Shown here: piece after piece, positions 8,440-16,118 of the stretch
Layout of the letters: each line of letters starts with the position of its first letter
Numbering within the stretch: position 1 is the stretch's first letter
From: Saprospiraceae bacterium
GTDB lineage: Bacteria; Bacteroidota; Bacteroidia; Chitinophagales; Saprospiraceae
DNA length: 37,348 nucleotides
Direction: 5' to 3'
Assembly: GCA_027031185.1 (NCBI GenBank)
Contig: JALVEF010000158.1
Location: 1-37,348 of the forward strand
Program-made: the position numbers and the translations under genes
The notes under the pieces: model-generated
Database searches by the model: none
Told to the model about the DNA's origin: nothing
The model's input: only the letters and a program-made list of their open reading frames with translations

Positions 8440-9033
8440 TCAGCCTTGGCGGTGAAAGTCTATGATATTGCCCATCGAATAACATTTGCGGCAGCGTGGC
8501 TCATAGGCCTCTTTTTCGCCTACCAGTACCGTGGACCGGTCCGCCGTCAGCCGGTAAGAATGCGTCGCCAGATTGCCGCAGTGTACACAGATCGGGTGTA
8601 CCTTGGTGATATACTCCGCGACGGCCAGCAGCTTGGGCATCGGACCAAACGGCTCCCCCTTAAAGTCCATATCCAGACCCGCTACCACAACCCTTTTGCC
8701 CGACAGGGCAAGATCTTCACATATCTTTACCAAACTGTCATCGAAAAACTGTGCCTCGTCTATTCCGACCACTGTCTCGTCCGTAATATGGGATACTATC
8801 TCATCGGCTGACTCCACCGGTATCGCCAAAATGGAATTGCGATCGTGCGAGACGACCTCCTTCTCCGAGTAGCGTACATCCAGTGCAGGCTTGAAGATCA
8901 CGACCTTTTGGTGCGCAAATGTGGCGCGCTTCAGCCGCCGGATCAATTCCTCTGTCTTGCCCGAAAACATAGCACCGCATATCACCTCTATCCAGCCGCT
9001 TCGCTGCCCCTTGAAATGCGGTTCTAAAAACAT
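8440..9033 (-). CDS. tdk: Thymidine kinase (class II, zinc-binding)
   Basis: The enzyme phosphorylates thymidine to dTMP for nucleotide salvage. The 197 residues contain the P-loop GAMFSGKT (20-27), the DEAQFF motif with catalytic Glu93, the GLDMDFKGEPFG lasso region (119-130), and two zinc-ligand pairs, Cys149/Cys152 (CVHC) and Cys181/Cys184 (CRKC). Length and motif order match the short prokaryotic TK1-like family. It is the first gene of a minus-strand operon with coaX 2 bases downstream. A TAATTTTG box at 9048-9055 lies just upstream of the ATG. Confidence 0.96.
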   Translation of the reverse strand: MFLEPHFKGQRSGWIEVICGAMFSGKTEELIRRLKRATFAHQKVVIFKPALDVRYSEKEVVSHDRNSILAIPVESADEIVSHITDETVVGIDEAQFFDDSLVKICEDLALSGKRVVVAGLDMDFKGEPFGPMPKLLAVAEYITKVHPICVHCGNLATHSYRLTADRSTVLVGEKEAYEPRCRKCYSMGNIIDFHRQG

Positions 9034-9047
9034 CCTCGTTTTTGTGG

Positions 9048-9055
9048 CAAAATTA
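9048..9055 (-). promoter_or_regulatory. Likely -7 box for the tdk operon
   Basis: The minus strand reads TAATTTTG, a perfect match to TAnnTTTG, 14 bases upstream of the tdk ATG. The untranslated leader would be very short. No -33 TTG at about 19 bases is seen. Confidence 0.45.
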
Positions 9056-9118
9056 CGCCTTTTTGGGACTTCCGCCTGTGCTTTTATCCTTCCACCCCAA
9101 ATCCGGAATGAAAAGTTT

Positions 9119-9139
9119 ACAAGCGGCCGCGCCGCTTGT
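9119..9139. other. Perfect 9-bp hairpin in the tdk/9358 divergent gap
   Basis: ACAAGCGGC and its complement flank CGC and include a GCGGCCGC palindrome. There is no T tract on either side and no gene ends here, so it is not a convincing terminator. It lies between the tdk promoter region and the repeat element, and its function is unknown. Confidence 0.5.
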
Positions 9140-9166
9140 GCGGTGCTATCTTATCCGGATTTTGCA

Positions 9167-9271
9167 GTATCTGTTTTGGTGCTCTTGTTTAGGGATAAAA
9201 TAGGCATTTTTGCTTCAACAGGGGCAAAAAGGGCATTTTAGCACAAAAACAGCGGGTACCTAAACAGTTGC
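9167..9271 (-). mobile_element. MITE-like palindromic element, copy A (105 bp)
   Basis: The ends are GTATCTGTTTTGGTGCTC and (complement of the right end) GCAACTGTTTAGGTACCCGC, imperfect inverted repeats of each other. Relative to copy C (37186-37348) it lies in the opposite orientation and matches both arms (GGGATAAAATAGGCATTTTTG and CAGGGGCAAAAAGG...CATTTTAGC) but lacks the palindromic centre. The flanks are ATTTTGCA (9159-9166) and ATGTTGCA (9272-9279), an 8-base direct repeat with one mismatch, as expected of an old target-site duplication. It contains no coding potential. Confidence 0.75.
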
Positions 9272-9321
9272 ATGTTGCATAATATTTTCATCGCGGCTGC
9301 GTCTTTTTCAAAGTTCCTGGC

Positions 9322-9329
9322 TAACTTTG
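9322..9329 (+). promoter_or_regulatory. -7 box upstream of the conserved unknown gene and pfkA
   Basis: TAACTTTG is a perfect match to the Bacteroidota consensus, 28 bases upstream of the ATG at 9358. It should drive the 9358-12778 run of genes. No clear -33 TTG is seen. Confidence 0.6.
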
Positions 9330-9357
9330 TCGCGGGCTTTCATCTAATCCACACGCC

Positions 9358-10023
9358 ATGCAACCCAACATCGAAAAAGCAAAGACGCTGCTTCGCAAAA
9401 TCTCTTATATCCTGGATAGCCTGGAAGAAGAGGCCTCCTCTGTAGGTACGGTGGAGCGTGAGTTGCTACTGGAATATATCCGCGCGCTCTATGATGCCGT
9501 TTTGTTTCCCAGAATGGATCCGGCTTCCCACACCATGCAAGCAAGAGTACCTGTCGAGGAACAGCCCATTTCCGTCTCTAAGGCCCCTGCGGCACCGCCA
9601 CGGCCGGAACCGGCACCAAGGCCGGCCGCCCACGTGCCAACTCCCGATCCGGTAGTTTCCGAACCGGTAGCTACAGAGCCGGCCGTATCCACGTCCCCCC
9701 GGACGTGGATACCGGACGCTCATGAGAAACTGTTTGAATTTGGTGTGGCACGTGAGCTGTCCGAAAAGCTGCAACAACAGCCCGTCAAAGACCTCCGGTC
9801 TGCTTTCTCGCTCAACGACCGGACTTTGACTACCAACAAGCTTTTCAACAAAGACAGTGACCTGTTTGCCAAAACCATTGAAGATCTCAACCGGCTGTCG
9901 AGTTTTGAGGAGGCCAAGGCCTATTTGAGCCGCAATCTGATTGATCCTCTGGGATGGACCGAAAAGGACAAATTCAAGACGGCGAAGATATTCATCAAGA
10001 CCGTCCGCCGTCGCTATCTCTGA
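9358..10023 (+). CDS. Conserved Bacteroidota protein of unknown function
   Basis: The 221-residue product has three parts. A helical N-terminal segment (about 1-50, IEKAKTLLRKISYILDSLEE then LLLEYIRALYDAVL) is followed by a Pro/Ala/Val-rich linker (about 55-118) that looks disordered. A compact C-terminal region (120-221) has SLNDRTLTTNKLF, LNRLSSFEEAKAYL and a basic end RRRYL. Proteins with this arrangement occur widely in Bacteroidota without assigned function, as I recall the family. There is no signal peptide or membrane segment, so it is probably cytoplasmic and could be an adaptor joining two partners; that is inference. pfkA follows after 32 bases in the same direction. Confidence 0.8.
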   Translation: MQPNIEKAKTLLRKISYILDSLEEEASSVGTVERELLLEYIRALYDAVLFPRMDPASHTMQARVPVEEQPISVSKAPAAPPRPEPAPRPAAHVPTPDPVVSEPVATEPAVSTSPRTWIPDAHEKLFEFGVARELSEKLQQQPVKDLRSAFSLNDRTLTTNKLFNKDSDLFAKTIEDLNRLSSFEEAKAYLSRNLIDPLGWTEKDKFKTAKIFIKTVRRRYL

Positions 10024-10055
10024 CAGACCGGCAGGCCTCAAATGACAAAACTAAT

Positions 10056-11030
10056 ATGGAAAAAATCGGCGTGTTTACATCCGGAGGTGATTCGCCCGGT
10101 ATGAATGCGGCCATTCGGGCAGTCGTGCGCACCGCCATTAAGTCTGGCCTTATCCCCTATGGCATCTATCATGGCTACAAAGGACTGATCGAGGGCGAAA
10201 TCAAAGAGATGAACACCCACGATGTGAGCAATATCCTCCAGCTCGGCGGTACCATCCTCCGTTCGGCACGAAGCAAAGAATTTCGCACGCCCGAAGGGCG
10301 TGCAAAGGCTTACCGTCAACTCAAAAAGCACGGCATCACGGGCTTGATAGCCATCGGCGGTGACGGCACCATGGCCGGTGCCAAAGTATTTGCCAATGAA
10401 TATCCCGACATCCGCATCGTCGGTCTGCCCGGCACCATAGACAATGACCTGGCCGGGACGGATTTTACCATCGGCTACGATACCGCCATCAATACTGCTA
10501 TGGAAGCCGTGGACAAAATCAAAGACACGGCCAATGCCTTTGACAGGCTATTCTTTATCGAAGTGATGGGCCGCGATTCCGGCTTTATCGCATTGCGGGT
10601 TGGTATCGCCACCGGGGCTGAGGCCGTCCTGGTACCGGAGACACGCACCAACATAGATGAGTTGGTGCGCAAACTGAGAACGTTTGCCAAACGGCGCAAA
10701 AACGCCGCCATCGTCATCGTCGCGGAAGGCGACGATGCGGGCGGCGCCTACGAAATCGCCCGCAAGGTCAAAGAACGGGGATTCGAAAAATACGAGATCC
10801 GTGTCTCCACGCTCGGTCACATCCAGCGCGGCGGTAGTCCCACGTGCATGGACCGCATGCTGGCCGGCCGGCTCGGCATGGAAGCCGTCAAGGCGCTCAA
10901 AGACGGTGTCAGTGGCGTACTGGTCGGCAAAAAATGCAAAGAGATCGTCTATACCCCATTTGAGAAAGCGGTCAAGGATCCCAAGAAGCTGAACCCATTG
11001 CTTCTGGATATTGTTGACATGCTGGCCTGA
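10056..11030 (+). CDS. pfkA: ATP-dependent 6-phosphofructokinase
   Basis: The enzyme phosphorylates fructose 6-phosphate to fructose 1,6-bisphosphate, the committed step of glycolysis. The 324 residues match the family length. Motifs are TSGGDSPGMNAAIR (8-21), GGTILRSAR (64-72), the ATP site IGGDGTMAGA (100-109; Gly104 favours ATP over pyrophosphate), PGTIDNDLAGTDFTIGYDT (125-143; catalytic-base Asp129), VMGRDSGFIAL and LGHIQRGGSPTCMDR. The open frame extends 34 codons further upstream, but MEKIGVFTSGG at 10056 is the natural start and avoids overlap with the previous gene. The rhomboid gene begins 13 bases downstream. Confidence 0.95.
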   Translation: MEKIGVFTSGGDSPGMNAAIRAVVRTAIKSGLIPYGIYHGYKGLIEGEIKEMNTHDVSNILQLGGTILRSARSKEFRTPEGRAKAYRQLKKHGITGLIAIGGDGTMAGAKVFANEYPDIRIVGLPGTIDNDLAGTDFTIGYDTAINTAMEAVDKIKDTANAFDRLFFIEVMGRDSGFIALRVGIATGAEAVLVPETRTNIDELVRKLRTFAKRRKNAAIVIVAEGDDAGGAYEIARKVKERGFEKYEIRVSTLGHIQRGGSPTCMDRMLAGRLGMEAVKALKDGVSGVLVGKKCKEIVYTPFEKAVKDPKKLNPLLLDIVDMLA

Positions 11031-11043
11031 AGGGTACTCCACT

Positions 11044-11736
11044 ATGGCTAAGCAATTTGATCTCCGGCGGCTTTATTTCCCGATGGGCTTTCTCGCCCTT
11101 ATTTGGGCTATCCACCTGTATCAGGTTCTTGTAGGCGTCGAGTGGGGCTATATGCTCGGCATCAAGCCGCTTGCACCGCACCGTTGGTTTGGCATCTTCA
11201 CCGGCCCGCTGGTACATGGTGACTGGCCACATTTGCTCAACAATACGGTGTCCTTTGCCGGCCTGTCTTTTTTCCTGTTTTATCTTTATCCCCGCATCGC
11301 GCGCCGGGCTTTTGTCATGATATATTTGATGACGACTACAGGCGTGTGGCTGTTTGGCAAGGATGCTTTCCACATTGGGGCCAGTGGGCTGATTTACGGA
11401 ATGGCCGCGCTCCTGTTTTGGATGGGTATCTTCCGGCGCAACATCCGCTCCGTGGCGATCTCGTTGGTTGTCCTTGTCCTGTATAGTGGTATGTTTTACG
11501 GTTTCCTGCCACAGGCGCACATCTCCTATGAAAGCCATATCATCGGGGCCATTGCCGGAGTATTTGCCGCATATTATTACAAGGAAGAACACGAACCGGA
11601 GGATATGGCAGATTCGCCGGAGCCGGGGCCCTCGCACCGGCGCTATTTTTTGCCGCGCGATGCCTTTGAAAAAACAAAATACGAACGATATTTGGAGCGC
11701 CAATCCCGGCGACCGTCACCGCCCAACGATGCATAA
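11044..11736 (+). CDS. Rhomboid-family intramembrane serine protease
   Basis: The 230-residue product has about six membrane segments and the rhomboid signature: HGDWPHLLNN in loop/TM2 (about 59-67), the catalytic HIGASGLIYG (Ser114) in TM4 and SHIIGAIAGVFAAYYY (His165) in TM6. It should cleave membrane proteins within or near the lipid bilayer; the substrate is unknown. A basic, Pro-rich cytoplasmic tail (about 185-230) follows TM6. The ATG at 11044 is preferred over an in-frame ATG 11 codons upstream, which would overlap pfkA. It is separated from pfkA by 13 bases and from the next gene by 3 bases, so the group is probably one operon. Confidence 0.9.
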   Translation: MAKQFDLRRLYFPMGFLALIWAIHLYQVLVGVEWGYMLGIKPLAPHRWFGIFTGPLVHGDWPHLLNNTVSFAGLSFFLFYLYPRIARRAFVMIYLMTTTGVWLFGKDAFHIGASGLIYGMAALLFWMGIFRRNIRSVAISLVVLVLYSGMFYGFLPQAHISYESHIIGAIAGVFAAYYYKEEHEPEDMADSPEPGPSHRRYFLPRDAFEKTKYERYLERQSRRPSPPNDA

Positions 11737-11739
11737 GCC

Positions 11740-12012
11740 ATGCGATACACCAAGACCACTTTGAAGAAAATAGAGGCCTTATTTAAAGAGCTGGGCTATA
11801 CCGTCCGGTATGAAAAAGGCAACTTCGTGTCCGGTTATGCCGTAGTCGAATCCAAAAAAGTGGCTGTGATCAATCGTTTTTATGATACGGAGGCGCGCAT
11901 CAATGCATTAGTGGAGATTTTGACGAGTATAGAGGTAGATGATTCCGTTCTTTCGGACGAGGCGCGCGACCTGTATTATTTGACCCAAGTGGCCGGTAAG
12001 CGTGATGAGTAA
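11740..12012 (+). CDS. Small conserved protein of unknown function
   Basis: The 90-residue product begins MRYTKTTLKKIEALFKELGY, contains VVESKKVAVINRFYDTEARI and ends in an acidic helix. It has no signal peptide or membrane segment. Small proteins of this type are frequently found just upstream of a PhnP-like hydrolase in Bacteroidota, as here, but I know of no assigned activity. Its last 8 bases overlap the start of the hydrolase gene, so the two are translationally coupled. Confidence 0.8.
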   Translation: MRYTKTTLKKIEALFKELGYTVRYEKGNFVSGYAVVESKKVAVINRFYDTEARINALVEILTSIEVDDSVLSDEARDLYYLTQVAGKRDE

Positions 12013-12778
12013 CCGGAGCATCACCTTTCTGGGGACCGGTACTTCACAGGGAATCCCCGTCATTGGCTGCACGTGCGAGGTGTGTACCTCGGAGGATCCC
12101 CGTGACAAGCGGCTCCGCACCTCCGTGCTGATTACGGTTGGCTCCAGGCATTTGGTCGTAGATGTGGGGCCGGACTTCCGCCAGCAGATACTCCGGGCCG
12201 GCATCGGCGATCTGGAAGCCATCCTGCTGACGCACGAGCACAATGACCATATCATCGGCATGGATGATATCAGGCCCATCTACTTCCGGCGCGGCACACC
12301 AGTGCCGGTGTATGGACTGACGCGGGTACTGGACAGTGTAAAGCACCGCTTCGACTACTTTTTTAGTGAAAGGCCGTACCCCGGTGTGCCCCGGATTGCC
12401 CCCGTAGTCTTGGACCATGTCGGTTCCTTCAGCTTGCTGGGAATGGACATTGTGCCGGTGCGGGTTTGGCATGGCCAACTTTCCATCTTGGGTTTCCGGT
12501 TTGATGATCTGGTCTATATCACCGATGCCAAGACCATAGACAAAACAGAGTTGGAGAAAATACGAGGCTGCCGGATACTGGTGATCAATGCTTTACATCA
12601 CAAGGAGCATCACTCGCATCTCAATCTGCAAGAAGCGCTTGCCATGGTTGAGCGCGTCCAGCCCCGGGAAGCTTTTTTCGTGCACATGTCCCATTGGATG
12701 GGGCGACACCGTGAGGTGGCGGCTTCTCTGCCCGCACATATTACACTGGCGTATGATGGCCTCCGCCTGACGTTTTAA
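12005..12778 (+). CDS. Metallo-beta-lactamase-fold hydrolase (PhnP/RNase Z-like)
   Basis: The 257 residues carry the binuclear metal motif LLTHEHNDHIIG (His77, His79, Asp81, His82), a preceding VVDVGPDFRQQ, and downstream VRVWHG, YITDAK and VINALHH as later ligands. Near the N-terminus GTGTSQGIPVIG and GCTCEVCTS (Cys22, 24, 27) resemble the cysteine site of PhnP phosphodiesterases. The substrate is probably a phosphodiester, but a role in phosphonate use is not implied because no phn genes are near. A GTG one codon upstream is possible; the ATG at 12005 is preferred. Confidence 0.85.
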   Translation: MSNRSITFLGTGTSQGIPVIGCTCEVCTSEDPRDKRLRTSVLITVGSRHLVVDVGPDFRQQILRAGIGDLEAILLTHEHNDHIIGMDDIRPIYFRRGTPVPVYGLTRVLDSVKHRFDYFFSERPYPGVPRIAPVVLDHVGSFSLLGMDIVPVRVWHGQLSILGFRFDDLVYITDAKTIDKTELEKIRGCRILVINALHHKEHHSHLNLQEALAMVERVQPREAFFVHMSHWMGRHREVAASLPAHITLAYDGLRLTF

Positions 12779-12822
12779 GTGGTGACGGGCCTTGCGGTTC
12801 ATCTCAAATGATAGAAAACCCC

Positions 12823-12830
12823 TATCTTCG
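12823..12830 (+). promoter_or_regulatory. Likely -7 box for the porP-like gene
   Basis: TATCTTCG is one base off TAnnTTTG. Transcription would begin near 12836, which excludes the in-frame ATGs at 12792 and 12834 as starts and favours TTG at 12891. Confidence 0.5.
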
Positions 12831-12890
12831 CAAATGCGCGACAGTGATTTTACTAGTTTAAGCCAAAGCTGCCGGCAAAACGCTATCCGT

Positions 12891-13856
12891 TTGAGATCAA
12901 AGATTCTTACAGTCCTGCTTTTGAGTGCCTTGAACATAGCTTCGGGGCAGCAGCTTGCGCAATTCGCCCTTGCGCAATTCCAGGAGTCTGTTTACAATCC
13001 GGGGGCACGTGGCCTGGTGCCTTCGATGCGCCTGACCGGTCTGGTGCGCCGGCAGTGGAGTGCGCTGCCTGGTAGTCCGGGCAGTCAATTCATGGATATT
13101 GATTTGCCGTTGGAAATATTGTCGGGAGGAGTAGGCCTGATGCTTATGCGCAACAGTTGGGGGGCGCATCACATTTTGCAAGCCAAGCTGGGTTATAGTT
13201 ATCATGCCCGGGTCGGGGAGGAGGCCATTCTCGGCATTGGCCTGGCGGGCGTGTACAGGCAGTACGCCTATTCCGGAGATATTTTGCGTACCCCGGAAGG
13301 CGAGTACGGCAATGGCGTCATTGCTCATCACGATTTTTTGCTCGAATCCGGATGGCTCCGTCCGTCGGGCGGCGCATTGGATGTAGGTATAGAACTCCGG
13401 CTGGCGGACTTTGCGTTCGGTGTGTCTGGGACCAATATCGTGTCTGCGGCATCCAGACAGAGGCTGTTTGCGGTCACGGAGCGTCCCCATTGGTATGCGC
13501 AAGTTCGTTATGCTGTGGATGTCAATCCAGACTTGCGGTTGACTGCCGGTGCCATTGGGGAAGCCAATGCCGGCTATATACAAAATCAGGCCTTTTTGGC
13601 CGTGACGGTATTTGATACTTATCAGGTAGGCGTGCACTTGCGCGGATATGGGCCAAAAAGCTTCGAATCCGTTGGATTATTGGGCAAAATCCGCCTGAAT
13701 GACCATTTTCATTTTTTTTATTCCTACGGACACAATATTTTGGCGGCCGGAAAAGTTTTTGGTGCGAATCATGAAGTCGCCATGATTTATCTTCTAAACA
13801 AACAGATTGGGAGGGGCCGCTTGCCACTCCCTACGTATAATCCCCGATATTTTTGA
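12891..13856 (+). CDS. porP: PorP/SprF-family type IX secretion membrane protein
   Basis: From TTG 12891 the product is 321 residues. It has a clean signal peptide (MRSKILTVLLLSALNIASG before QQ), the family opening QFQESVYNPGARG and LVRRQW near residues 30-56, repeated barrel strands, and the typical C-terminal YNPRYF. Members sit in the outer membrane and in gliding bacteria assist type IX secretion or anchoring of specific substrates; in Porphyromonas porP heads the porKLMN operon, and the same order is seen here. The frame is open to an ATG at 12792, but that extension gives no signal peptide at the N-terminus and would start before the likely promoter. An ATG at 12834 is the alternative. 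The porP symbol rests on family and position. Confidence 0.85.
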   Translation: MRSKILTVLLLSALNIASGQQLAQFALAQFQESVYNPGARGLVPSMRLTGLVRRQWSALPGSPGSQFMDIDLPLEILSGGVGLMLMRNSWGAHHILQAKLGYSYHARVGEEAILGIGLAGVYRQYAYSGDILRTPEGEYGNGVIAHHDFLLESGWLRPSGGALDVGIELRLADFAFGVSGTNIVSAASRQRLFAVTERPHWYAQVRYAVDVNPDLRLTAGAIGEANAGYIQNQAFLAVTVFDTYQVGVHLRGYGPKSFESVGLLGKIRLNDHFHFFYSYGHNILAAGKVFGANHEVAMIYLLNKQIGRGRLPLPTYNPRYF

Positions 13857-13941
13857 ACCAGGATAAAGTAAGATGCGTCTTGGTGGCGCAAATTGGTACG
13901 AATATTGACAATGGAATTGCGGAAGTTTGCGAGAATTTGCT

Positions 13942-13949
13942 TACTTTTG
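13942..13949 (+). promoter_or_regulatory. -7 box for gldK
   Basis: TACTTTTG matches TAnnTTTG. The leader to the ATG at 14047 would be about 90 bases and includes a 7-bp hairpin (GGGATGG at 13963-13969 with CCATCCC at 13975-13981). Confidence 0.5.
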
Positions 13950-14046
13950 CTCCTTACGTAGGGGGATGGATAGCCCATCCCAGTGGGATTGCGTCAAAAC
14001 AAGCACATTCCGAAAATTCAAAAAAGTGAAAATTAGGGTGTCAAAA

Positions 14047-15288
14047 ATGAGAAATTTAGCCAGTGTTTTCTTCTTGGGTCTCTTGCTTTTAGTGGGCCTT
14101 TCCTCTTGTGGCCGCAAAGGCAATGGTCAGTTGGTTGGTGTGCTTGACCGCCCCTCTTGGAAAGGCATCAACCCCTACGGGATGGTCAATATCCCATCTG
14201 GGACCCTCATTATTGGGGCAGGTGATGAGGACATTACCCGCACCCTGTTGGCTCGCAATAAGGCGATCTCCATCAGTGGTTTCTATATGGATGAGACCGA
14301 AATCACCAACAATGAGTACCGCCAATTCGTCAACTGGGTACGTGACTCCATCGCGCACGCCATGCTTGACCACTTCATCGAAGATGAGCAGGGCAACACC
14401 TACATTGACTGGGATCAGGAGATTGACTACGAAGATGAAGCGCTCGAAGACCTCTTCTATCAGGGCGATGACCGCTTCGCCGGGCGTCGTGAGATGGATG
14501 TCTCCCAACTCAACTTCGAGTATCAGTGGTACGATTGGAAAGGCGCGGCCCACGCCGGCAAGGACGCCAAACGTACCGACTTTCTCCACAAAGAAACCAT
14601 CAACATCTATCCCGATACGCTGGTATGGATTCGTGACTTCGCTTATTCTTACAATGAGCCCATGACACGTAACTATTTCTCCCATCCGGCGTTTGACGAC
14701 TATCCTGTCGTCGGTGTCAACTGGAAAGCGGCCCGCGCCTTCTCTTATTGGCGTACGCTCCTTTGGAACAGCTACTCTGGCAATGGATCACTGAATTCCG
14801 AGGACTTCCGCTTGCCCTTTGAGCACGAATGGGAATATGCCGCACGCGGTGGACACAATTTGGCTCGCTTCCCCTGGGGAGGTTATTACCTGCGCAACTC
14901 CAAAGGCTGCTTGCTCGCCAACTTCAAGCCCGGACGTGGCAATTATCCCGAAGATGGCGGACTTTATACTGTCAAAGCTGACGCATACTTCCCCAATGAT
15001 TTCGGCCTATACAATATGGCCGGCAATGTGGCGGAGTGGACCGAATCAGCCTATTATGAGAATGCTTACTCATTTATCCATGACCTCAATCCTGACATCC
15101 GCTTTGCCGCGGATGATGATGCCCCCGAAGCAGACAAACGCAAAGTGGTGCGGGGAGGATCTTGGAAAGATGTAGGTTACTTCCTCGAGACCGGAACGCG
15201 CTCCTGGGAGTTTCAAGATACGGCTAAATCTTACATCGGCTTCCGTTGTGCACTGTCCTTCCTTGGCCGTTCTGCCAAGGACTTCTAA
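14047..15288 (+). CDS. gldK: Type IX secretion / gliding lipoprotein GldK
   Basis: GldK (PorK) is an outer-membrane lipoprotein that forms a large periplasmic ring with GldN around the T9SS motor. The 413-residue product has a lipoprotein signal peptide (MRNLASVFFL..., lipobox LSSC with Cys21) and a formylglycine-generating-enzyme/sulfatase-modifying fold: VNIPSGTLIIGAG, YMDETEITNNEYRQFVNW, FEHEWEYAARGG, NMAGNVAEW, VVRGGSW and YIGFRCALSF. The fold is used structurally in this family; catalysis is not expected. The open frame runs 40 codons upstream, but the signal peptide fixes the start at 14047. gldL follows after 201 bases, with its own -7 box. Confidence 0.95.
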   Translation: MRNLASVFFLGLLLLVGLSSCGRKGNGQLVGVLDRPSWKGINPYGMVNIPSGTLIIGAGDEDITRTLLARNKAISISGFYMDETEITNNEYRQFVNWVRDSIAHAMLDHFIEDEQGNTYIDWDQEIDYEDEALEDLFYQGDDRFAGRREMDVSQLNFEYQWYDWKGAAHAGKDAKRTDFLHKETINIYPDTLVWIRDFAYSYNEPMTRNYFSHPAFDDYPVVGVNWKAARAFSYWRTLLWNSYSGNGSLNSEDFRLPFEHEWEYAARGGHNLARFPWGGYYLRNSKGCLLANFKPGRGNYPEDGGLYTVKADAYFPNDFGLYNMAGNVAEWTESAYYENAYSFIHDLNPDIRFAADDDAPEADKRKVVRGGSWKDVGYFLETGTRSWEFQDTAKSYIGFRCALSFLGRSAKDF

Positions 15289-15441
15289 GCACAAAGGCCC
15301 CGATAAGCCCAAAGAAATCGCATGGCCTCGCAGCTCCGCCATCTTATTTTCGCGGTGCTGCGTGGCAGTGCAGACGGCATGACTATCACACAAAACATGC
15401 TTTCTTTTCCGGCCCTTGCGTCGTATTTGCCCGAATGTTGC

Positions 15442-15449
15442 TACATTTG
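15442..15449 (+). promoter_or_regulatory. -7 box for gldL
   Basis: TACATTTG is a perfect TAnnTTTG match 40 bases upstream of the gldL ATG, within the 201-base gldK-gldL gap. It suggests that the motor genes gldLMN can be transcribed apart from gldK. A TTG lies 23 bases upstream (15416-15418), which is wider than usual. I see nothing else in this gap. Confidence 0.5.
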
Positions 15450-15489
15450 GCGCTGAAACCTAATTTGTTGTAACCGAAAAAAGTCAAAA

Positions 15490-16068
15490 ATGAGTTTCCT
15501 GCATTCGAAAACCTTCAAGTACATCAAGAACTTGATCATCGGTCTTGGTGCTTCTGCTGTCTTGATCGGCGCTCTGTTTAAGATCATGCACTGGCCGGGA
15601 GCCGAATTCTGGCTTCCTCTCGGAATGACCGTCGAGGCTTTCATCTTCGCTTTCCTAGGTATTATTGGTCCCGAGCCCGATTATTACTGGGAAAAACTCT
15701 ATCCCGGACTCGACAAGTATGACGCCGATATCCAGCCTCTTGCTGCTGCCGGCGGCAATGCACTCAATGCCCCCGAAATCGAAGAAAAACTTAGCGGCAT
15801 GCTCAGCGAATTGCAGATTATGTCCAAGAGCCTTTCCTCTCTCAAAGCGCTCCAGGAAGTGGACTTCTCCGGCACTTCTGAGCAGATCAAGGCCATGAGC
15901 AACTTCTACGGTAAGCTCAATGAAGCCATGGCCAATCTCGTGGACTCTGCCGAAGATGCCAAACAGTACAAAGAACAGATGAGCGCCCTAAACCGCAACC
16001 TTGGTGCCTTGAACCATGTGTATGGCAATATGCTCGCTGCCATGAATCCCAACCGTCAGGCTGTCTAA
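15490..16068 (+). CDS. gldL: Type IX secretion motor protein GldL
   Basis: GldL is the inner-membrane stator-like subunit that, with GldM, uses the proton gradient to drive secretion and gliding. The 192 residues have two membrane helices (about 14-31 and 40-60) separated by the family motif FKIMHWPGAEFW, and a cytoplasmic helical tail. Glu49, in the middle of the second helix (LGMTVEAFIF), is at the position of the glutamate known to be essential for proton coupling in GldL. The N-terminal basic residue is Lys10 here. Length and spacing are normal. gldM begins 50 bases downstream. Confidence 0.95.
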   Translation: MSFLHSKTFKYIKNLIIGLGASAVLIGALFKIMHWPGAEFWLPLGMTVEAFIFAFLGIIGPEPDYYWEKLYPGLDKYDADIQPLAAAGGNALNAPEIEEKLSGMLSELQIMSKSLSSLKALQEVDFSGTSEQIKAMSNFYGKLNEAMANLVDSAEDAKQYKEQMSALNRNLGALNHVYGNMLAAMNPNRQAV

Positions 16069-16118
16069 TTACTGCCTGTGGTGAGATTTTTTCCTCTCAA
16101 ATTCTAAACGAGTAACAC

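Noticed and set aside
9119..9139. Terminator for a gene near tdk
   Set aside because: The stem is perfect, but there is no T tract and no gene ends next to it.
13927..14046. 40-codon N-terminal extension of gldK
   Set aside because: It would bury the lipoprotein signal peptide and begins before the likely -7 box.
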